The notes under the pieces are model-generated. The model searched no databases and was not told where the DNA came from. It saw only the letters and a program-made list of their open reading frames with translations. A program made the translations under genes and the position numbers. From NCBI GenBank assembly GCA_002792635.1, contig PFOR01000024.1, forward strand, positions 1 to 50,647: DNA of 50,647 nucleotides. Reading direction: 5' to 3'. The stretch is from Candidatus Pacearchaeota archaeon CG_4_10_14_0_2_um_filter_35_33 (GTDB taxonomy: Archaea; Nanobdellota; Nanobdellia; Pacearchaeales; GW2011-AR1). Of the stretch, positions 46,993-50,647 are shown in pieces. Position 1 is the first letter of the stretch. Each line of letters starts with the position of its first letter.

Positions 46993-49266
46993 TTAACCTG
47001 TGTATATTGGTCCAACAATTCCTTGTTTTGCTTTTTGCAAGTACTGGTCTTCCATCTTCTTGTATCTTTGTGCTGTGTTATCCGATACAGATGGTTTGAC
47101 TCTCTTTAATGCTTCATCAAAATCTTTCATGGATACAGTTTTAGCATCCATATTTCTTCTTAATGCTGTCATTGCCGCCTCTCTTGCAAGACTTTCTATG
47201 TCTGCCCCTACAAATCCCTCTGTTTTCTTTAATAAGATATCCATTTTAACAGATTTATCTAATGGAATGTTCTTTGTGTGAATTTCTAATATTTTCTTTC
47301 TGGATTCTTTGTCTGGGATATCTACTAAAAGGATTCTGTCAAATCTTCCCGGTCTTAATAGTGCTGAATCAAGAAGGTCTGGACGATTTGTTGCAGCTAC
47401 AACTATTACACCCTTCATGTCTTCTATTCCATCCATTTCTGCCAACATTTGATTCAAGACTCTTTCAGTAACCTTTGTTCCTGATTCTTGGCCTCTTTTT
47501 CCAGCTAATGCATCAATTTCATCAAAGAATATTATACAAGGAGCCACTTGTCTTGCCCTTTCGAATACTTTTCTGACTCCTTCTTCGGATTTTCCGACCC
47601 ACATAGATAATAGAGAAGGACCTTTAACCTGGATGAAATTGGCTTCGGACTCTTTAGCAACTGCTTTAGCCAGTAATGTCTTGCCCGTTCCAGGAGAGCC
47701 ATACAATAAGATTCCTTTTGGTGGTTTGATTCCGAGTCTTTCAAAACTTTCTGTGTATTTTATTGGCCATTCCACTGCTTCCTTAAGGTCTTGTTTTATT
47801 TTTTCTAATCCGCCTATATCATTCCAACCGATATTTGGTGTTTCTACTAGAATCTCTCTCATTGCAGATGGTCTGACAATTCTAAGGGCAGATTCAAAAT
47901 CTTCTATACCAATTACCATTTTATCTAATAGGTCTTGAGATATTTCTTCTTCCTGGTCCATTTTTATGTCTGGAAGTAATTTTCTTAGAACATTCATTGC
48001 AGCTTCTTTTGCCAATGCCGATATGTCTGCTCCAACGAAGCCGTGTGTTTTTGCCGCTAATTTTTCTAATTTAACATTTTTTCTTAATGGCATGTTTCTC
48101 GTATGGATTTTTAGAATATTTAGTCGACCTGCTTTGTCTGGAACTGAGATTTCTAATTCCCTATCAAATCTTCCTGGTCTTCTTAATGCAGGGTCTATGG
48201 AATTGACTCTGTTTGTTGCTCCTATGACTATTACTCTTCCTCTTGATTGCAGTCCGTCCATCATAGTTAATAGTTGTGAGACCACACGTCTTTCAACTTC
48301 TCCTTGCACGTCTTCTCTTTTCGGTGCAATTGCATCTATTTCGTCGATGAAGATTATAGATGGGGCAGACTTTTCTGCATCTTCAAATATTTCTCTGACT
48401 TTCTTTTCTGACTCTCCATAGAATTTACTCATAATTTCTGGACCATTTAATAGAATGAAGTTTGCTTCTGATTCATTTGCAACCGCCTTAGCCAGTAATG
48501 TCTTGCCCGTTCCAGGAGGTCCATGTAATAGAACTCCTTTTGGCGGTTCTACTCCTAGTTTATCAAATACTTCTGGATGTTTTAATGGCAATTCAACCAT
48601 TTCTCTAATTTTCTTTATTTCTTCTGTTAACCCACCAATGTCTTCATATGTTACATCCGGGATTGCTTCATCTGAAATTTCAACAGCTTTTGGACTAACA
48701 ATAACATTAGTATTTTCTGTTATTACAACGGGTTGTGATGGTACTGTTGATATGACCATGAATTTTATTTGTTGAAATCCCGAAAATCTACCAATGTTGC
48801 CAAATAATTCATTTAAGTCTCCGAAGATGTCTGGCATGTCTTCTCCCATTAAATCTCTTCTTCTTTGCACTCCTCCAAGAGATAAGATATCTCCTTTTGT
48901 AGCTGCTCTTCCTAATAAGCCATTTTTGAACATTTCTGGTTCACCTTGTACCATAACTCCCTTTTGAGCAGGTGCAATTGTGACTTTCTTTGCAGGTTTT
49001 ACTTTTGCTTTTGAAACAGAGACTTGTTCACCTATAGATGTTCTTGCGTTTCTTCTAATTAACCCGTCAATTCTGATTATTCCTTCTCCTACATCTGCAG
49101 GATAAGATCGATCAATAATAGCGACTGTTTCTCTTTCACCTTTTATAGAAATAATATCCCCTCTTCTTAATCCAAGGGCTTGCATAATTTCTGTGTCTAT
49201 TCTAGCAATGCCTTTGTATGCATCTTCCTGGAGTGCTTCCATTACTTTGAGTTTTATTCCTTCCAT
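46993..49266 (-). CDS. cdc48: Cdc48/VAT two-domain AAA+ ATPase
   Basis: 757 residues. N-terminal double-psi barrel and lobe ([32 protein letters not shown]) to about residue 190. D1: Walker [10 protein letters not shown], Walker [18 protein letters not shown]2: Walker [10 protein letters not shown], Walker [17 protein letters not shown]; both with Arg fingers ([17 protein letters not shown]). Hexameric unfoldase that extracts and unfolds proteins for degradation. The start overlaps the AbrB-like gene by 13 nt, so both form one operon. Confidence 0.97.
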   Translation of the reverse strand: MEGIKLKVMEALQEDAYKGIARIDTEIMQALGLRRGDIISIKGERETVAIIDRSYPADVGEGIIRIDGLIRRNARTSIGEQVSVSKAKVKPAKKVTIAPAQKGVMVQGEPEMFKNGLLGRAATKGDILSLGGVQRRRDLMGEDMPDIFGDLNELFGNIGRFSGFQQIKFMVISTVPSQPVVITENTNVIVSPKAVEISDEAIPDVTYEDIGGLTEEIKKIREMVELPLKHPEVFDKLGVEPPKGVLLHGPPGTGKTLLAKAVANESEANFILLNGPEIMSKFYGESEKKVREIFEDAEKSAPSIIFIDEIDAIAPKREDVQGEVERRVVSQLLTMMDGLQSRGRVIVIGATNRVNSIDPALRRPGRFDRELEISVPDKAGRLNILKIHTRNMPLRKNVKLEKLAAKTHGFVGADISALAKEAAMNVLRKLLPDIKMDQEEEISQDLLDKMVIGIEDFESALRIVRPSAMREILVETPNIGWNDIGGLEKIKQDLKEAVEWPIKYTESFERLGIKPPKGILLYGSPGTGKTLLAKAVAKESEANFIQVKGPSLLSMWVGKSEEGVRKVFERARQVAPCIIFFDEIDALAGKRGQESGTKVTERVLNQMLAEMDGIEDMKGVIVVAATNRPDLLDSALLRPGRFDRILLVDIPDKESRKKILEIHTKNIPLDKSVKMDILLKKTEGFVGADIESLAREAAMTALRRNMDAKTVSMKDFDEALKRVKPSVSDNTAQRYKKMEDQYLQKAKQGIVGPIYTG

Positions 49267-49610
49267 CTTTTTCTGTCTCCAAATCTTAATGTAATCCTTT
49301 TCATATCATCAAAACAAAGTCTTACCATATCATCCATCATCTTTCCCTGTTCTTGAATGAACGAAATAATTTCTTTTGGTATGCTGATGGCATGGCTGTT
49401 TCCTACTACTCTCAACTTGACATTATAAGTCTTTCCCTTTAATGAGTTGAATTGTTTGTACTTTTCTAAATCAGTTGGATGGTAAATGATAGATTTACAG
49501 GTTTCACATTTCATTGCCCTTAATGCAGCACCAGGTTTGTCGACTATTTTCCTTATCATTGGTTTGTTGCATTTTTCGCATAAAATCTTTGCGTCAAATA
49601 TATCTTTCAT
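49254..49610 (-). CDS. Zinc-ribbon protein with AbrB/SpoVT-like DNA-binding domain
   Basis: 118 residues. N-terminal zinc ribbon with CEKCNKPM and CETCKSII (Cys pairs about 25 residues apart). C-terminal VVGNSHAISIPKEIISFIQEQ is the swapped-hairpin AbrB/SpoVT pattern (G-N-S-x-x-I-x-I-P-K). Probable transcription factor. It shares an operon with cdc48 (13-nt overlap), and a perfect palindrome sits at its own start site, so autoregulation of this operon is likely. Confidence 0.75.
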   Translation of the reverse strand: MKDIFDAKILCEKCNKPMIRKIVDKPGAALRAMKCETCKSIIYHPTDLEKYKQFNSLKGKTYNVKLRVVGNSHAISIPKEIISFIQEQGKMMDDMVRLCFDDMKRITLRFGDRKRWKE

Positions 49611-49636
49611 AGTTATTGTTTTCTGTATGTTTATTT

Positions 49637-49660
49637 AGTATATACTGAATGGTATATACT
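49637..49660. promoter_or_regulatory. Perfect palindromic operator between TATA box and start site
   Basis: AGTATATAC, 6-bp spacer TGAATG, GTATATACT: exact 9-bp inverted halves. The TATA-like TATTTAAATA at 49665-49674 puts transcription start near 49643, inside the palindrome. A dimeric repressor bound here would block initiation of the AbrB-like/cdc48 operon; the AbrB-like protein is the obvious candidate. Confidence 0.65.
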
Positions 49661-49724
49661 GGACTATTTAAATATTTCGGTGATTTTTGGTAAAGATTTA
49701 AAAACGAATTTTTCTAGATAAAAT

Positions 49725-49982
49725 ATGGCAGATAATAGATTCAATGTAGATACAGATAGACCTTATGAGACTTTTCATAATGGGGGGATTTTTCCTGTTG
49801 ATTGGGAAGATAAAGGTGTTGACTATAGGGGAATTGGTTTTGTAATTGACGGGAAAGTGGAATGTGTTCAGCAGATACATCCTAATTTAGATGGTTTGGA
49901 GCCAGGCGTTGCTGCTAAGATGCCCCATTATAGAATCGATGTCATGAATAATTTTGCTAGACGAGGATTTATTATTTCTTAA
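49725..49982 (+). CDS. Hypothetical protein, 85 residues
   Basis: Begins MADNRFNVDTDRPYETFHNG; soluble, with FPVDWEDKGVDYRGIGFVID and a C-terminal helix MNNFARRGFIIS. A TATA-like GATTTAAAAA lies about 26 bp upstream of the ATG, so the gene is probably real. No family is recognised. Confidence 0.6.
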   Translation: MADNRFNVDTDRPYETFHNGGIFPVDWEDKGVDYRGIGFVIDGKVECVQQIHPNLDGLEPGVAAKMPHYRIDVMNNFARRGFIIS

Positions 49983-50023
49983 TCATTCCTAAGTTTTAAA
50001 TAAGGTATTTTCTATTTGTTCGA

Positions 50024-50596
50024 ATGAATGTCAAAGAATCTTGGAAGAAGTTTTGGAAGTTTTTGAATGAGGACAGCTGGCAGTCTTGGTTGATAAGTTT
50101 GATTCTTGCGTTTGTTATAATTAAGTTTGTGTTTTTTCCTGTTCTGAGTTTGATTACGGGAAGCGGATTGCCTTTAGTTGTTGTTGAAAGTTGTAGCATG
50201 TATCATGGAAGTAATTTTGATAGTTGGTGGCAGGAAAAGAAATTATGGTATGAAGATAATGATATCGAGAAAGGAGATTTTGAGGAATTTCCGTTTAATA
50301 GTGGTTTGAACAAAGGAGATATTATTCTGATATGGGATAGGGGAATTGTTGAAGAAGGGGATATTATCGTGTTTAATGCTAATTATAGAAATCCCTTAAT
50401 TCATAGGGTTGTTGAGTTTGATGGGAATTATTCTACTAAAGGAGATCATAATCCTACGCAGTTAGATGTGGAAAGGGAGATTAATCCGAATAATCTGATA
50501 GGAAGGGCTGTTTTGAGGGTTCCAGCATTGGGATGGGCTAAGCTGATATTTTTTGAGGGAAGCAGACCTGCTGAACAAAGAGGTTTTTGCAGGTAG
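50024..50596 (+). CDS. Signal peptidase I, S26B type
   Basis: 190 residues. N-terminal cytoplasmic segment, one transmembrane helix (WLISLILAFVIIKFVFFPVL), catalytic Ser in VVESCSMYHG (about 58), the His of the archaeal/ER type in NPLIHRVVEF (about 128) and Asp in STKGDHNPTQLD. These S-H-D residues set it apart from bacterial Ser-Lys enzymes. Cleaves Sec signal peptides outside the membrane. A 60-residue insertion after the Ser contains many Trp and acidic residues. TATA-like TTTTAAATA is centred 26 bp upstream. The last ~50 bp of the window are AT-rich and end in ATG, possibly the next start. Confidence 0.9.
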   Translation: MNVKESWKKFWKFLNEDSWQSWLISLILAFVIIKFVFFPVLSLITGSGLPLVVVESCSMYHGSNFDSWWQEKKLWYEDNDIEKGDFEEFPFNSGLNKGDIILIWDRGIVEEGDIIVFNANYRNPLIHRVVEFDGNYSTKGDHNPTQLDVEREINPNNLIGRAVLRVPALGWAKLIFFEGSRPAEQRGFCR

Positions 50597-50647
50597 CGAA
50601 ACATTAATAAACTTGTTTCCATAGTAAAAACGAATAATTTTAAGATG

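Noticed and set aside
50635-50647. Start of a further gene at the right edge (ATG 50645)
   Set aside because: Only one codon lies inside the window and the upstream AT box spacing is not diagnostic.

Overview
The window is from an archaeon, most likely a member of the DPANN group (Woesearchaeota/Pacearchaeota-like). Archaeal markers are an MCM helicase, an eRF1-type release factor with NIKS and GGQ motifs, ribosomal protein L15e, NAC, a two-domain Cdc48/VAT ATPase, an S26B signal peptidase, Sec61-beta/SecG, type II methionine aminopeptidase, and pilins with class III signal peptides including the motif QAAMEFLMTYGWAIL. DNA is AT-rich and genes are densely packed, often with 1-13 nt overlaps. 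Most start codons lie about 25-26 bp downstream of the centre of a TATA-like box, which points to leaderless transcription. Two genes (17231 and 20741) instead have a short leader with a strong Shine-Dalgarno sequence.

Layout. 0.2-8.7 kb: information processing (RPA-like OB protein, MCM, aRF1, ValRS, endonuclease III) plus a CYTH protein. 8.8-11.2 kb: a damaged region with a frameshifted STAS gene cut by an IS element with intact terminal inverted repeats, secG, and a dead nucleoside 2-deoxyribosyltransferase-like gene bounded by structured repeats. 11.3-20 kb: NAC, M29 aminopeptidase, MinD, split MetRS, free-Met sulfoxide reductase, MFS transporter, Zn-ribbon/Hsp20-like protein, tRNA-Gly(CCC) and tRNA-Ile(GAT). 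20.1-33 kb: a type IV pilus/archaellum-like locus, with nine genes on the minus strand (pilin, pilin-like proteins including a vWA-like giant, KaiC/ArlH-like ATPase, two GspF-type platform proteins, a GspE/TadA-type ATPase, a membrane wHTH protein) divergent from three class III pilins, the last fused to Cys-rich/Ca-binding repeats and a LamG-like domain. 33-38 kb: L15e, a small membrane protein, a GT4 glycosyltransferase between two structured repeats, and topoisomerase I. 38.4-42.4 kb: a tightly overlapping six-gene operon (NSUN RNA methyltransferase, Nudix, APH-like kinase, HAD, histidine phosphatase, PUA-like protein). 42.4-50.6 kb: Map, a 953-residue polyglycine/beta-helix surface protein, another structured repeat pair, Cdc48 with an AbrB-like partner, and a signal peptidase.

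Most unusual feature: a family of bipartite hairpin elements (80-122 bp; called A when on the plus strand and B when on the minus strand) at three loci. At two of them an A and a B copy face each other around exactly one gene (a dead deoxyribosyltransferase-like gene; a glycosyltransferase). At the third they are nested without cargo. The stems differ in sequence between copies but keep pairing, so the fold seems to be what is conserved. This looks like a minimal gene-cassette or REP-like mobile unit whose enzyme is not in the window.

The window also holds an unusual number of decaying genes with different lesions: a lost start codon with frameshift and catalytic substitution (222-556), two in-frame stops (5306-5782), a 1-nt deletion plus IS truncation (8776-9203), an in-frame TAG (10771-11154), and a remnant with stops that keeps both operon overlaps (14444-14620). 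Reading was by eye; family names rest on motifs, not on database searches.
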